Positions 40,237-50,441 are shown, counted from the first letter of the stretch. The stretch: 64,000 nt of DNA from an uncultured Pelagibacteraceae bacterium (GCA_902589705.1 CACITX010000001.1:1-64000); one strand, 5' to 3'. The notes: a model not told the origin generated them from the sequence alone. A program made the numbers and translations.

Positions 40237-43200
40237 TTAATTTAGCTCAATATTTAAGCCTAAAGCTCTTATTTCTTTAACAAGGACATTAAAAGACTCT
40301 GGAATGCCTGATTCAAAGTTATTATTTCCTTTGACGATAGTTTCATAAACCTTAGTTCTTCCGGCGACGTCATCTGATTTAACAGTTAATATTTCCTGTA
40401 ATGTATATGATGCACCGTATGCTTCTAAAGCCCAAACTTCCATTTCTCCGAATCTTTGTCCTCCAAGTTGAGCTTTTCCTCCTAGAGGTTGTTGCGTAAC
40501 CAAACTATATGGACCAGTTGATCTAGCGTGAATTTTATCTTCGACTAGATGATTTAACTTAAGCATATAAATTATTCCTACTGTGACGGGTCTATCAAAT
40601 CTTTCACCAGTTTGACCGTTCCATAAATATGTTTGTCCAGAGTTAGGTAATTTAGCTAAATCTAACATTTTCGTAATATCATAAGTACTAGCTCCATCAA
40701 AAACAGGTGTAGCAATCGGTACGCCGTTGGATAAATTTTCAACTAATTCTGCAATTTCTTTATTAGATAATCTTGAAATAACCTCGTCGTAATAAGTTTT
40801 TCCGTAAATTTCTCTCAATTTTTCTTTTATTTTCTCTATTTCTTTATCAAAATTTTTTAAATGTTTTTTAATCTGATCACCAAGTTCAGAACATGACCAT
40901 CCAAGATGAGTTTCCAATATTTGACCAACATTCATACGGCTTGGTACGCCTAAAGGGTTTAAAACAATGTCAACAGGTTTACCATTTTCCATGTAAGGCA
41001 TATCTTCTACCGGCACAATTTTACTAACTACTCCTTTATTACCATGTCTTCCAGCCATTTTATCCCCTGGCATTAATCTTCTTTTAACAGCAACGAAAAC
41101 TTTCACAACTTTCATTACCGTAGGCAATAAATCATCACCTTGCTGAATTTTAGTTACTTTATCTTCAAATCTTAATCTTATATCTTCTGATGCGTTTTCG
41201 AATTGATTTTTAAGTTTCTCAAGATCATTGTTTAATTCTTCTTTTTGTAATGGAATTTTCCAAAGATCTTTTAAGCTCAAATCTTTAAAATCATTAAGAT
41301 TTAAAGTTGTGCCAGCTTTTAAAATTTTAAATTGTTTGTTTATACTTTGACCGTTTAATAAATCTATAGCTCTAAGTTTAATATTTCTATTAAGTATTTC
41401 TTCCTCTACTTTTTTATCTTCTTGAACGGACTCAATTTCAGCTCTCTCTATCGCAATAGATCTCTCGTCTTTCTCAATACCATGTCTATTGAAAACTCTT
41501 ACATCTATTACTACCCCAGTACTTCCTGAAGGTAATTTTAAAGATGAGTCTCTTACGTCTGTTGCTTTTTCACCAAAAATTGATCTTAAAAGTTTTTCTT
41601 CTGGACTTGATGAGGTTTCACTTTTTGGAGTAACTTTACCAACTAGGATATCTCCTGGTTTTACTTCCGCTCCTACATATACAATTCCTGACTCATCTAA
41701 ATTTCTTAAACTCTCTTCACTCACATTAGGTATATCTCTGGTAATTTCCTCAGCACCAAGTTTAGTATCTCGTGCCATAGACTCATACTCTTCTATATGA
41801 ACTGATGTAAAAACATCATCTGTCACACATCTTTCAGAAATCAAAATCGAGTCTTCGAAGTTATACCCTTGCCAAGGCATAAAAGCGACTGTAACGTTTT
41901 TTCCTAATGCCAATTCTCCAAGTTTTGTGGCTGGTCCATCTGCAATAATATCTCCTTTTTTTATTTTGTCGCCAACTTTTACTAAAGGTTTTTGGTTAAT
42001 ACATGTGTTTTGATTAGACCTTTGAAATTTAGACAAATTATAAATATCTACTGCTGACTGTGATAAATCAGTTACGTCTGTTACTTTTACAACAATTCTT
42101 TTTCCATCAATTTTATCAACAACACCATTTCTTTTAGCCACAATTGTTACTCCAGAGTCTAAAGCAACATCTGACTCTATACCCGTACCAACTAAAGGTG
42201 ACTCGGGTTTTAATAAGGGAACAGCCTGACGCATCATATTTGAACCCATTAGTGCTCTATTAGCATCATCATTTTCTAAAAATGGTATTAGTGCGGCTGC
42301 AACAGATACTAATTGTTTAGGTGAAACATCTATAAAATCAATATTCTCTTTAGAAGATAATTCAAAATTTAGATTTTTTCTGCACGCTACTAATTCCTCA
42401 ACGAACGATCCATCTTTATTTAATGCAGAATTAGCTTGGGCTATTGTAAACTTCTCTTCTTCTATTGCAGACAAATATTTAATTTCTGATGTAACTTTTC
42501 CATTCGATACTTTTTTATATGGGCTTTCTATATATCCAAATTTATTTACTCTACAATAAGTAGCTAAACTATTTATCAAGCCAATGTTAGGACCCTCTGG
42601 TGTTTCAATCGGACATATTCTTCCATAGTGAGTTGGATGGACATCTCTTACCTCGAACCCTGCTCTTTCTCTAGTAAGGCCTCCTGGTCCTAATGCTGAA
42701 ACTCTTCTTTTATGCGTAATTTCAGACAATGGATTGGTTTGGTCCATAAACTGTGAAAGTTGAGAAGTCGCAAAAAAATCTTTCAGAGAGGTTGTTATAG
42801 GTTTAGCATTAATCAGATCTTGGGGCATTGCGGACTCTATTTCTAAAAAAGTTGTCATTTTTTCTTTAACAGTTCTTTCCATTCTCAATAAACCTATTCT
42901 AAACTGATTTTCTACTAACTCTCCAACTGATCTAACTCTTCTATTTCCAAGATGGTCAATATCATCTACTTCGCCTTTTCCATCTCTTAGATCTAGCATA
43001 AATCTGATGATGGCAACAATATCGTTGGTTTCTAAAACAGTTTTCTTTGGACTTGTATCGAGGTCTAGTTTTGAATTAAGTTTAACTCTACCAACTTCAG
43101 ATAAATCATATCTCTCTTTTTTAAAATACAAATTATTAAAGATTTCTTCGGCAATCTCTGCTGATGGAGCTTCACCTGGTCTTAAAACTTTATAAATATC

Positions 43201-44328
43201 ATTTAGTGCTTCTATTTTATTGTTATTTTTATCTATTTTAAGACTTTCTAAAATATAAGGGCCTTTATTAATTGGATCTATATTTACGATGTTTAATTCT
43301 TTCTCATCTTGAGAAATTATTTTCTCTAATTGTTCTTCAGTTATATCAAATCCAGCTCCAACTAAAATTTCTCCATTTTTATCTTTTATATCTTTACCGG
43401 AATATTTTCCTACAATTTCAGTATTGGTAATCAATATTGATTTTAAACCTTTTTCTTTAAGCTTTCTAGCTATTACAATATTTAATTTATCTCCTTTACC
43501 TAAAACTTTTTTATTATTTTTTGCATCAATTAAATCGTATGAAAGTTTAAGTGGTCTTTTATAATTTTCTAAATCAAAATCAGTAATCCAGTTTTTAGTT
43601 TCCTTATTATATGTATACTTATTGGTAGAATAAAAAGTGTTAATTATTTTATCTTTAGAATAACCTAAGCCAAGTAAAAAAGTTGTGATTGGAAGTTTTT
43701 TCTTTCTGTCAATTCTAAAATATAAAATATCTTTTGGATCAAATTCAAAATCTAACCATGATCCTCTTCCAGGAATAATTCTGCAATTAAATAAAAGTTT
43801 GCCGCTTGCATGTGTCTTTCCTTTATCATGATCAAAAAATACTCCAGGACTTCTATGCATTTGATTTACTACTACTCTTTCAACACCGTTAGTTATGAAA
43901 GTGGCGCTCGGTGTCATTAAAGGAAGGTCACCTATAAAAACCTCCTGTTCTTTCGCAGAGAGAATTTGCTTGGTATTGTTTTCAGTATCTATTTCATAAA
44001 CGACTAATCTTAATGTTGCTTTAAGAGCAGCAGAATAAGATAGACTTCTTTGTTTACATTCTATTACGTCAAACTTTGGTTTTTCTAATTTGTAAGAAAC
44101 ATATTCTAAAGTGGACTTATCATTACCGTCTTCGATTGGGAAAATGCTTTTGAAAACTTTATCTATCCCTTTAGATAAATCACTCAACTGATCTTTTAAA
44201 GATTTCGACTCAAGAAACTCATTGTATGAGTTTTTCTGTACCTCTATAAGATTAGGAATTGATAGACCTTCAACTAGTTTTCCAAAATTTTTTCTTATAT
44301 GTTTCTTTTGCGTAAAAGATAATTGCAT
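40237..44328 (-). CDS. rpoB: DNA-directed RNA polymerase subunit beta
   Basis: A complete beta subunit of 1363 residues from ATG 44328 ([16 protein letters not shown]). An upstream in-frame ATG at 44352 would place eight extra residues inside a hairpin and is unlikely. The rifampicin region reads [20 protein letters not shown] with the usual downstream [24 protein letters not shown] and the C-terminal [18 protein letters not shown] are canonical. Confidence 0.97.
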   Translation of the reverse strand: MQLSFTQKKHIRKNFGKLVEGLSIPNLIEVQKNSYNEFLESKSLKDQLSDLSKGIDKVFKSIFPIEDGNDKSTLEYVSYKLEKPKFDVIECKQRSLSYSAALKATLRLVVYEIDTENNTKQILSAKEQEVFIGDLPLMTPSATFITNGVERVVVNQMHRSPGVFFDHDKGKTHASGKLLFNCRIIPGRGSWLDFEFDPKDILYFRIDRKKKLPITTFLLGLGYSKDKIINTFYSTNKYTYNKETKNWITDFDLENYKRPLKLSYDLIDAKNNKKVLGKGDKLNIVIARKLKEKGLKSILITNTEIVGKYSGKDIKDKNGEILVGAGFDITEEQLEKIISQDEKELNIVNIDPINKGPYILESLKIDKNNNKIEALNDIYKVLRPGEAPSAEIAEEIFNNLYFKKERYDLSEVGRVKLNSKLDLDTSPKKTVLETNDIVAIIRFMLDLRDGKGEVDDIDHLGNRRVRSVGELVENQFRIGLLRMERTVKEKMTTFLEIESAMPQDLINAKPITTSLKDFFATSQLSQFMDQTNPLSEITHKRRVSALGPGGLTRERAGFEVRDVHPTHYGRICPIETPEGPNIGLINSLATYCRVNKFGYIESPYKKVSNGKVTSEIKYLSAIEEEKFTIAQANSALNKDGSFVEELVACRKNLNFELSSKENIDFIDVSPKQLVSVAAALIPFLENDDANRALMGSNMMRQAVPLLKPESPLVGTGIESDVALDSGVTIVAKRNGVVDKIDGKRIVVKVTDVTDLSQSAVDIYNLSKFQRSNQNTCINQKPLVKVGDKIKKGDIIADGPATKLGELALGKNVTVAFMPWQGYNFEDSILISERCVTDDVFTSVHIEEYESMARDTKLGAEEITRDIPNVSEESLRNLDESGIVYVGAEVKPGDILVGKVTPKSETSSSPEEKLLRSIFGEKATDVRDSSLKLPSGSTGVVIDVRVFNRHGIEKDERSIAIERAEIESVQEDKKVEEEILNRNIKLRAIDLLNGQSINKQFKILKAGTTLNLNDFKDLSLKDLWKIPLQKEELNNDLEKLKNQFENASEDIRLRFEDKVTKIQQGDDLLPTVMKVVKVFVAVKRRLMPGDKMAGRHGNKGVVSKIVPVEDMPYMENGKPVDIVLNPLGVPSRMNVGQILETHLGWSCSELGDQIKKHLKNFDKEIEKIKEKLREIYGKTYYDEVISRLSNKEIAELVENLSNGVPIATPVFDGASTYDITKMLDLAKLPNSGQTYLWNGQTGERFDRPVTVGIIYMLKLNHLVEDKIHARSTGPYSLVTQQPLGGKAQLGGQRFGEMEVWALEAYGASYTLQEILTVKSDDVAGRTKVYETIVKGNNNFESGIPESFNVLVKEIRALGLNIELN

Positions 44329-44344
44329 TAAATATAATAAATTC

Positions 44345-44368
44345 AATTGCAAATATTTATTTGCAATT
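44345..44368 (-). promoter_or_regulatory. Perfect hairpin between rplL and rpoB
   Basis: AATTGCAAAT (44345-44354) and ATTTGCAATT (44359-44368) form a perfect 10 bp stem with a 4-base loop between the rplL stop (44390) and the rpoB start (44328). No T run follows, so it is not a classical terminator. In E. coli the same junction holds an attenuator and an RNase III site, so a role in lowering rpoBC relative to rplJL is plausible. Confidence 0.45.
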
Positions 44369-44389
44369 AAATTTAATCTTAAATTTTGT

Positions 44390-44761
44390 TTACTTTAATT
44401 CTACTTTAGCTCCAGCTGCCTCAAGTTTTTTCTTAAATTCTTCAGCTTCTTTTTTAGCTACACCACCCTTAACTTCTTTTGGTGCTGCCTCTACTAAATC
44501 TTTAGCTTCTTTTAAACCTAAACCAGTTATTGCTCTTACTTCTTTAATTACGTTAATTTTTTTATCTCCTGCTGAAGCAAGGAAAATCGAAAACTCAGAT
44601 TTTTCTTCTCCTGCTGGTGCCGCCGCTCCACCTGCTGGTGCTGCTGCAACCGGTGCTGCCGCTGTGACGCCCCATTTTTCCTCAAGTTGTTTAGATAACT
44701 CTGCAGCTTCAACAACAGTTAAAGTAGAAAGTTCATCTATAATTTTATTTAAGTCTGCCAT
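44390..44761 (-). CDS. rplL: 50S ribosomal protein L7/L12
   Basis: A 123-residue stalk protein. The N-terminal dimerisation helices are followed by an Ala/Pro/Gly hinge ([17 protein letters not shown]). The C-terminal factor-binding domain has [20 protein letters not shown]. The hinge keeps GC-rich codons despite the AT-rich genome. It lies 15 bp after rplJ. Confidence 0.97.
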   Translation of the reverse strand: MADLNKIIDELSTLTVVEAAELSKQLEEKWGVTAAAPVAAAPAGGAAAPAGEEKSEFSIFLASAGDKKINVIKEVRAITGLGLKEAKDLVEAAPKEVKGGVAKKEAEEFKKKLEAAGAKVELK

Positions 44762-44776
44762 ATTTAATCCTGTGAT

Positions 44777-45289
44777 TTAATTTTTTAAACTCTTTGCGCG
44801 CGCTAAATTAGCAATTTTTGAGCCAGGTGCAAGTAAAATACTAACTAATTTTTGCGCCGGAGTAGCTAAAATACCCACTATTTTGGCTCTAGCTTCTTCT
44901 AATGAAGGAAGTGTGGCAATTACAGACACCTCTTTTTCATCCAAAACTTTGCCATCCATAAAACCAGCAACTATTTTTAACTTATCGTTTGATTTTGAAA
45001 ATTTTGTTAAAATCTTAGCTGTTGATATTGGATCGGATGAAATTGCTGCAGCTGTTGGTCCTGTAAAGTATTTTTCCAAATCTTTTTTTGGTGTTTCTTT
45101 CAAGGCAATTTTTGTAATTCTATTTTTTGTAATTTTAAAAAGAATGCCTTTTTCTCTTAATTCTTTTCTTAAACCATCTAATTCATTTACATTTAAACCT
45201 TGGTATTGAGCAATTAATACTGACTCATTGTCAGTAAAGTTTTTTTTCATCTCCTCAACATAATTTTTCTTGTCTTCTTTAGACATCAT
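44777..45289 (-). CDS. rplJ: 50S ribosomal protein L10
   Basis: A 170-residue L10, the stalk base binding L7/L12 dimers. NVNELDGLRKELREKGI and TGPTAAAISSD are typical. The start is MMSKEDKK at 45289; the second Met at 45286 is an equal choice. Only 4 bp separate it from rplA, so there is no room for the long L10 leader known in E. coli. Confidence 0.96.
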   Translation of the reverse strand: MMSKEDKKNYVEEMKKNFTDNESVLIAQYQGLNVNELDGLRKELREKGILFKITKNRITKIALKETPKKDLEKYFTGPTAAAISSDPISTAKILTKFSKSNDKLKIVAGFMDGKVLDEKEVSVIATLPSLEEARAKIVGILATPAQKLVSILLAPGSKIANLARAKSLKN

Positions 45290-45293
45290 AACT

Positions 45294-45980
45294 TTATTTA
45301 CCTCCTACTTTATAAGAAATACCCATTGTAGAAGTTAAAAAAGTGCTTTTAATAAAATCACCTTTTATTGTGTCAGGTTTTTCTTTTTTTACACTTTCTA
45401 TAAAGTAATTGTAATTTTCCAATAACTTTTCAGTAGAAAAACTCTTTCTTCCAATTGTTGATGCTAGATTACCGTCCTTATCATTTCGAATTTCGACAAG
45501 TCCCGTTTTAATATCTTTTACAGCTTTCTTTAAATCAGTTGTAACTGTTCCCAACTTAGGATTTGGCATTAAACCTTTTGGTCCTAAAACTTTTCCATGT
45601 TTACCTATTTTACTCATCATTGAAGGCGTGCAAATGAGTTTTGTAAAATCAAACTTTCCTGCTGCAATTTTTTCTATGAGATCATCAGAGCCTACTACGT
45701 CTGCTCCGGCTTTTTTAGCTTCATCGGTTTTATCTGGTTCACATAAAACGGCTACTTTACTTTTCTTTCCTGATCCATTTGGTAAATTCACAACTGTTCT
45801 CAAATTAAAATCTCCGCCTTTTGATTGTTTTAAATTTATTTTTAAAGATACATCAATTGACTCGTCAAACTTTATTGTAGAATTCTTTTTTACTAGATCT
45901 AATGCTTCTTTAGCGTTTACTTTTTTATCTACTATAGCGTTTTTTAAAATTTCCTTATATCTCTTAGATTTATTTTTCAT
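45294..45980 (-). CDS. rplA: 50S ribosomal protein L1
   Basis: A 228-residue L1 of the mobile stalk near the E site. VNLPNGSGKKSKVAVLCEPD and GKHGKVLGPKGLMPNPKLGT are canonical. In E. coli it represses the rplK-rplA transcript. It lies 2 bp after rplK. Confidence 0.97.
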   Translation of the reverse strand: MKNKSKRYKEILKNAIVDKKVNAKEALDLVKKNSTIKFDESIDVSLKINLKQSKGGDFNLRTVVNLPNGSGKKSKVAVLCEPDKTDEAKKAGADVVGSDDLIEKIAAGKFDFTKLICTPSMMSKIGKHGKVLGPKGLMPNPKLGTVTTDLKKAVKDIKTGLVEIRNDKDGNLASTIGRKSFSTEKLLENYNYFIESVKKEKPDTIKGDFIKSTFLTSTMGISYKVGGK

Positions 45981-45982
45981 AA

Positions 45983-46408
45983 CTATTCCTTGACTTCAAT
46001 TCCCATTGATCTTGCTGATCCACAAATAATTTTCGTAGCTTCTTTAATATCAAATGCATTTAAATCTTTCATTTTTTCTTTTGCTATTGCTTCTGCTTGT
46101 TTCATGGTAATTGAACCCGCTACTACTCTTCCAGGTTCTTTAGATCCACTTTTTAATTTAGCAGCTTCTCTAATAAAATGTGAAGCAGGAGGAGATTTTA
46201 TAATAAAATCAAATTTTTTATCTTTATAAACTGTAATTACTACTGGAACGGGTTTGCCCATAAAAGCTTTTGTCTTTTCATTAAAAGCTTTACAAAATTC
46301 CATAATATTAATTCCTCTCTGACCTAATGCGGGACCTACAGGTGGAGCCGGATTTGCTTGACCACCTTTTATTTGTAACTTTACGTAACCCGATATTTCT
46401 TTTGTCAT
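45983..46408 (-). CDS. rplK: 50S ribosomal protein L11
   Basis: A 141-residue L11 of the GTPase-associated centre, needed for RelA-type stringent signalling. [20 protein letters not shown] with the flexible Pro-rich switch and [11 protein letters not shown] at the end are standard. It starts directly after nusG. Confidence 0.97.
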   Translation of the reverse strand: MTKEISGYVKLQIKGGQANPAPPVGPALGQRGINIMEFCKAFNEKTKAFMGKPVPVVITVYKDKKFDFIIKSPPASHFIREAAKLKSGSKEPGRVVAGSITMKQAEAIAKEKMKDLNAFDIKEATKIICGSARSMGIEVKE

Positions 46409-46933
46409 TTAATTTTTCTCCACTTGGTTAAATTCTAAATCTACTGGTGTAGCTCTACCAAATATAGAAACAGATACTTTAAGTCTAGATTTTTCTTCAT
46501 CAATTTCTTCAATTAATCCATTAAATGAGGCAAAAGGGCCATCACAAACCTTCACTTTTTCTCCTATCTCAAAATTCATAGCTGATTTTTGGGAAACCGC
46601 ACTTTCAGAAACCTGTCCAAGTATTCTTTTTATTTCATTATCAGAAATAGGAGTTGGTTTATTTGCTGATCCTAAAAAGCCACTGACTTTTTGGAGGTTT
46701 TTGATCATATGATAGATCTGTTTTGTTAATTCGACTTTAATTAAAACGTAGCCGGGAAAAAATTTTTTTTCTTTTTTGGTTCTTTTTCCTTTTTTAACTT
46801 CAGTTACTTGATGTGTTGGAACTAAAATTTCTTCAAGCTTTTCTGACAATTTATGCTTCTTTAATTCTTCTCTAATTGAATCTACAACTTTTTTTTCAAA
46901 ACCAGAATAAGCTTGTACAATATACCAATTCAT
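46409..46933 (-). CDS. nusG: Transcription termination/antitermination protein NusG
   Basis: A 174-residue NusG. The N-terminal NGN domain starts MNWYIVQAYSGFEKKV and contains KFFPGYVLIKVEL. The C-terminal KOW domain has VKVCDGPFASFNGLIEEID. It couples RNA polymerase to Rho or to the ribosome. It lies 2 bp after secE and before rplK, the universal order. Confidence 0.97.
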   Translation of the reverse strand: MNWYIVQAYSGFEKKVVDSIREELKKHKLSEKLEEILVPTHQVTEVKKGKRTKKEKKFFPGYVLIKVELTKQIYHMIKNLQKVSGFLGSANKPTPISDNEIKRILGQVSESAVSQKSAMNFEIGEKVKVCDGPFASFNGLIEEIDEEKSRLKVSVSIFGRATPVDLEFNQVEKN

Positions 46934-46935
46934 TG

Positions 46936-47127
46936 CTAAAAATTAATAGTTAAAACTAAGTTTAATAAAAATCTCAAAATTTGATCCAATATTAAAAAAA
47001 AGATCGCTGCAATGGATGCTAAAGCAAAAACCATTACCGCGCCCATCATAGTTTCTTTTTTAGTTGGCCATGTGATTCTAAAAGTTTCTTGTTTAACCTC
47101 TTGAATAAACTTTAAAGGGTTTTTCAT
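46936..47127 (-). CDS. secE: Preprotein translocase subunit SecE
   Basis: A minimal, 63-residue SecE from MKNPLKFIQEVKQE. The amphipathic region has FRITWPTKKET, followed by one membrane helix (VMVFALASIAAIFFLIL). The open frame extends upstream into tRNA-Trp, which cannot be coding, so ATG 47127 is the start. It clamps SecY, encoded in the same block. Confidence 0.94.
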   Translation of the reverse strand: MKNPLKFIQEVKQETFRITWPTKKETMMGAVMVFALASIAAIFFLILDQILRFLLNLVLTINF

Positions 47128-47142
47128 AAAATTATCAAAGTT

Positions 47143-47218
47143 TGGCAGGAGCGGAGGGACTCGAACCCACAACCTCCGGTTTTGGAGACCGGCGCTCTAC
47201 CAATTGAACTACGCTCCT
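47143..47218 (-). tRNA. trnW: tRNA-Trp (CCA)
   Basis: A 76-nt cloverleaf with acceptor AGGAGCG/CGCTCCT, T-loop GGTTCGAGTCC and an encoded 3' CCA. The anticodon loop CTCCAAA gives anticodon CCA, for Trp. It lies 5 bp after tuf and just before secE, the conserved tuf-trnW-secE order, so it must be processed out of a long mRNA. Confidence 0.97.
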
Positions 47219-47223
47219 AAGCG

Positions 47224-48423
47224 TTACTTTATTATTTTAGTTACTACTCCAGCTCCAACTGTTTTTCCACCCTCTCTAATTGCGAAATTTAAATTTTCGT
47301 TCATCGCAATAGGTGTAATTAATTTAACTGTGAATTTACCATCATCACCTGGCATAACCATTTCTGTGCCAGATGGTAATGTCACTTCTCCAGTTACATC
47401 TGTAGTTCTAAAATAAAATTGAGGTCTGTATTTTGTAAAGAAAGGAGTGTGTCTTCCACCTTCTTCCTTTTTCAAAATATAAGCCTGACATTCAAACTCT
47501 GTGTGTGGAGTTATTGAACCTGGTTTACAAAGAACTTGACCTCTTTCTACGTCTGTTCTTTCCACACCCCTTAAAAGAGCTCCAATATTATCTCCTGCTT
47601 CACCGCTATCTAAAAGTTTTCTAAACATTTCAACTCCAGTACAAACAGATTTTTTTGTATCTCTAATACCAACGATTTCAATTTCTTCTCCAACTTTAAT
47701 AACACCTGACTCTACCCTTCCAGTTACTACTGTACCTCTTCCAGAGATAGAGAATACGTCTTCTACTGGCATCAAGAAAGGTTTGTCTTTTGGTCTATCC
47801 GGTTGTGGAATTGTTTCATCTACTGCTTTCATTAATTCCATGATTGCATTTTTTCCTGTAGCTTCATCTTTACCCTCTACAGCGTTCAAAGCAGAACCTT
47901 TAACTATTGGAATTTTGTCACCAGGAAATTTATAAGAAGTTAATAACTCTCTTATCTCTTCTTCTACAAGATCAACTAACTCTTTGTCTTTAACTGTATC
48001 AATCTTATTTAAGAATACCACTATAGCAGGAACTCCAACTTGACGAGCTAAAAGAATATGCTCTCTTGTTTGAGGCATTGGACCGTCAGCAGCATTAACT
48101 ACTAAAATTGCTCCATCCATTTGAGCAGCACCTGTAATCATATTTTTTACATAATCAGCGTGACCTGGACAGTCAACGTGAGCATAGTGTCTTTTTTCTG
48201 TTTCATATTCAACGTGTGCAGTTGAAATTGTAATTCCTCTTTCTTTTTCCTCTGGAGCTTTATCAATTTGATCATAAGCAACAAAGTTTGCTGAACTTGA
48301 ACCGCCTGCTTCGGATAAGACTTTAGTTATCGCAGCTGTTAATGTTGTTTTACCGTGGTCTACGTGTCCGATTGTGCCGATATTACAATGCGGCTTATTT
48401 CGATTAAACTTTTCTTTCGACAT
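47224..48423 (-). CDS. tuf: Elongation factor Tu
   Basis: A 399-residue EF-Tu delivering aminoacyl-tRNA to the ribosome. G1 is [11 protein letters not shown]3 is [15 protein letters not shown], and G4 is [10 protein letters not shown]. Domain III has [14 protein letters not shown]. It has the tufB position (after tRNAs, before trnW-secE). No second copy is found at the tufA position between fusA and rpsJ. Confidence 0.98.
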   Translation of the reverse strand: MSKEKFNRNKPHCNIGTIGHVDHGKTTLTAAITKVLSEAGGSSSANFVAYDQIDKAPEEKERGITISTAHVEYETEKRHYAHVDCPGHADYVKNMITGAAQMDGAILVVNAADGPMPQTREHILLARQVGVPAIVVFLNKIDTVKDKELVDLVEEEIRELLTSYKFPGDKIPIVKGSALNAVEGKDEATGKNAIMELMKAVDETIPQPDRPKDKPFLMPVEDVFSISGRGTVVTGRVESGVIKVGEEIEIVGIRDTKKSVCTGVEMFRKLLDSGEAGDNIGALLRGVERTDVERGQVLCKPGSITPHTEFECQAYILKKEEGGRHTPFFTKYRPQFYFRTTDVTGEVTLPSGTEMVMPGDDGKFTVKLITPIAMNENLNFAIREGGKTVGAGVVTKIIK

Positions 48424-48460
48424 CTTTATTTTTCCTCACTTATATTTTAATTTTTAATTT

Positions 48461-48534
48461 TGGAGCGGGTAAAGGGAATCGAACCCTTACATCCAGCTTG
48501 GAAGGCTAGCGTTCTACCATTGAACTACACCCGC
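48461..48534 (-). tRNA. trnG: tRNA-Gly (TCC)
   Basis: A 74-nt cloverleaf with acceptor GCGGGTG (paired across TACCCGC by one G-T) and an encoded CCA end. The anticodon loop CTTCCAA gives TCC, for Gly. It lies between tRNA-Tyr and tuf. Confidence 0.96.
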
Positions 48535-48578
48535 AATATCCAAACTTATCGCGCTCTTAATTATTAAAGCTTTAAGTT

Positions 48579-48664
48579 TGGTGGAGGGGGAAAGATTCGA
48601 ACTTTCGAAGACCGAAGTCAACGGGTTTACAGCCCGCCCCATTTGACCGCTCTGGAACCCCTCC
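48579..48664 (-). tRNA. trnY: tRNA-Tyr (GTA)
   Basis: An 86-nt class II tRNA with acceptor GGAGGGG/CCCCTCC, a long variable arm and an encoded CCA. The anticodon loop CTGTAAA gives GTA, for Tyr. It is the first gene after the promoter at 48715-48742 and therefore heads the tRNA-tuf-ribosomal block. Confidence 0.97.
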
Positions 48665-48714
48665 TAAACACTAGGGGTTATCCACTAACTTAAAAAGCGT
48701 TTAACAACAAGCGT

Positions 48715-48742
48715 TTTATAAGCATTTATGTAATAATTGCAA
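48715..48742 (-). promoter_or_regulatory. Promoter for tRNA-Tyr/tRNA-Gly/tuf and the downstream ribosomal block
   Basis: Minus-strand -35 TTGCAA (48742-48737), exactly 16 bp, then -10 TATAAA (48720-48715) followed by ACGC. The start would be about 43 nt before tRNA-Tyr. It occupies the 133 bp divergent gap with rlmB. TTGCAA is its own complement, so rlmB might use it in the other direction, but I see no good -10 for that. Confidence 0.55.
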
Positions 48743-48797
48743 TAAATCATTTTACCTTAAAATATGCTAATAAATTAAGTAAATAGCCTTAAAAACC

Positions 48798-49541
48798 ATG
48801 AAAAAAACAACCTTTTTAATTGTAGGAAAACATGCAGTTTTGGAAGCTCTAAAAAATCCAGCAAGGAAAATTGAAAGAGTTTTTTTGACTGAAGATGCTC
48901 AAAAGAAATTAAATAGAGAAAATCAAAATTTAAACTTATTTAAAAAAACCTCTGTGTTTTACAAATCAAAAAAAGAATTAGATAATCTTTGTGGTAGGGA
49001 CGAAACTGCTCATCAAGGTTTAGTTGCTGAAGTTGAACAACTTGAAGAAATTACTTTAAAAGAATTCGTTATAAATAACAAAAAAGATAACCTAAATTTA
49101 ATTGCACTTGAGGAAGTAACAGATCCAAGAAATATTGGATCGATTATAAGAAGTGCAGTAGCATTTAACATAGATGGAATAATAGTAAAAGAAAGATCCT
49201 TTCCTTTTAAAAGCAAGCTTATGTACAAAAGTGCGAGTGGTGGAACAGAACACATTAAAATTTTTAAAGTAGCTAATATAAATACAACATTAAAGTTTTT
49301 AAAAGCAAAAGATTATTGGGTAAGTTCATTTGATACAAGCGCTAAAAAGGATTTCACTCAACATGATTGGAAAGGAAAAAATATTTTACTTTTTGGTTCA
49401 GAAGGATTTGGGATCAAAGCTAAAACGTTAGAAAAATCAGATTTTAAATTTAGAGTTGATATGAACGATAATATAGAAAGCTTAAATATATCAAATACTG
49501 TATCTGTTGTATGCCATCATATTTTTCAGTCGATAAAATAA
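48798..49541 (+). CDS. rlmB: TrmH/SpoU-family rRNA 2'-O-methyltransferase (RlmB-like)
   Basis: A 247-residue SPOUT enzyme. The N-terminal substrate-binding domain starts VGKHAVLEALKNPARKIERVF. The knotted catalytic domain has EEVTDPRNIGSIIRSAVAF, LLFGSEGFGIK and NIESLNISNTVSVVC. E. coli RlmB methylates G2251 of 23S rRNA; the target is inferred from family. It is transcribed divergently from the tRNA-tuf block. Confidence 0.9.
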   Translation: MKKTTFLIVGKHAVLEALKNPARKIERVFLTEDAQKKLNRENQNLNLFKKTSVFYKSKKELDNLCGRDETAHQGLVAEVEQLEEITLKEFVINNKKDNLNLIALEEVTDPRNIGSIIRSAVAFNIDGIIVKERSFPFKSKLMYKSASGGTEHIKIFKVANINTTLKFLKAKDYWVSSFDTSAKKDFTQHDWKGKNILLFGSEGFGIKAKTLEKSDFKFRVDMNDNIESLNISNTVSVVCHHIFQSIK

Positions 49542-49562
49542 TAAATAATTATTTAAATTATA

Positions 49563-49590
49563 TTGTTTTTTGCTTAAATTTATTTATAAG
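49563..49590 (+). promoter_or_regulatory. Promoter for tRNA-Thr
   Basis: -35 TTGTTT (49563-49568), 16 bp spacer, -10 TATAAG (49585-49590), then AAGCGC and the tRNA 11 bp later. The spacing and CG-rich discriminator match the other promoters of translation genes in this window. Confidence 0.5.
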
Positions 49591-49600
49591 AAGCGCATAT

Positions 49601-49676
49601 GCCCTCATAGCTCAATTGGTAGAGCAATTGATTTGTAATCAATAGGTTCGCGGTTCGAGTCCGTGTGAGGGCACCA
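49601..49676 (+). tRNA. trnT: tRNA-Thr (TGT)
   Basis: A 76-nt cloverleaf with acceptor GCCCTCA/TGAGGGC, GGTTCGAGTCC in the T arm and an encoded CCA. The anticodon loop TTTGTAA gives TGT, for Thr. Its U34 reads a four-codon box, the class of tRNA that TrhO hydroxylates in other bacteria. Confidence 0.97.
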
Positions 49677-49679
49677 GTA

Positions 49680-50441
49680 TTATTTTTTTCTTTGTTCTTT
49701 TTTAATTTTGTTATTTAAATTTGCAGATCTGTCATAGAGAAGAACTATTTTAATTTTTTTAAAATTTTTAACATTCAAATTTTTAATGTTTCTTTTTTCA
49801 ATATTATCGGCGACCAATGCCAAAGGTCTTTTCTGAGGATTTAAATTTTTAATTTTAACAACAGACTTATTAGAAATAATTTTTCCACTCCACCTTCTTG
49901 GTCTGAAAGGGCTTATAGCTGTTACAGCAAGTTTACCTGAGTTCAGAGATAATATAGGACCATTAGCAGAGTAATTGTAAGCAGTGCTACCAGCTGGAGT
50001 TGAAACAAGTATACCATCACCGATAAGTTTTTTTGAGATAACTTTAGAGTTAACTTTTACTTCTATTGAGGCTGTTTGTTTGCTTTGTCTAAACAATGAA
50101 ATTTCATTAACAGCAATTAATCTTATAATCTTATTATTTTTATTTACTGCCCTTATTATTATTGGATTAATAGTTATTTTTTTTGATTTTTTGATTTTTA
50201 TTAGTAAATTTTTATTATCAGACTTATTCATTAAAAAACCATATGTTCCACAATTAATTCCATAAAAAGGTTTATTGTATTGATAATTTTTTTTCAAAGT
50301 TTGAAGCATGAATCCGTCTCCACCAGCTACAATAATACAGTCTGCATATTTGATAGGATAATTTTTAAATTTTTTTAATATTTTTTTTTTAAAACTTAAT
50401 GATTTATTGGTTTTATCAAAAATAAAGTTAAACTTAATCAT
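49680..50441 (-). CDS. nadK: NAD kinase
   Basis: A 253-residue NAD kinase phosphorylating NAD to NADP. The GGDG motif reads IIVAGGDGFMLQTL (about residue 40), the nucleotide block is VNEISLFRQ, and ILVSTPAGSTAYNYSANGPI is the second conserved region. The sequence is strongly Lys/Asn-rich. It overlaps the start side of the upstream glycosyltransferase by 8 bp and ends 3 bp from tRNA-Thr on the other strand. Confidence 0.93.
   Translation of the reverse strand: MIKFNFIFDKTNKSLSFKKKILKKFKNYPIKYADCIIVAGGDGFMLQTLKKNYQYNKPFYGINCGTYGFLMNKSDNKNLLIKIKKSKKITINPIIIRAVNKNNKIIRLIAVNEISLFRQSKQTASIEVKVNSKVISKKLIGDGILVSTPAGSTAYNYSANGPILSLNSGKLAVTAISPFRPRRWSGKIISNKSVVKIKNLNPQKRPLALVADNIEKRNIKNLNVKNFKKIKIVLLYDRSANLNNKIKKEQRKK

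Noticed and set aside
44361-44780. 139-codon open frame opposite rplL
   Set aside because: Exact shadow of L7/L12; the Ala/Gly stretch mirrors the L12 hinge.
45628-45993. 121-codon open frame opposite rplA
   Set aside because: Shadow frame without family similarity or start signal.
47128-47172. N-terminal extension of secE
   Set aside because: It would be translated out of the tRNA-Trp gene.
48665-48797. Riboswitch in the rlmB/tRNA-Tyr gap
   Set aside because: No conserved riboswitch core visible; the gap is explained by the promoter.
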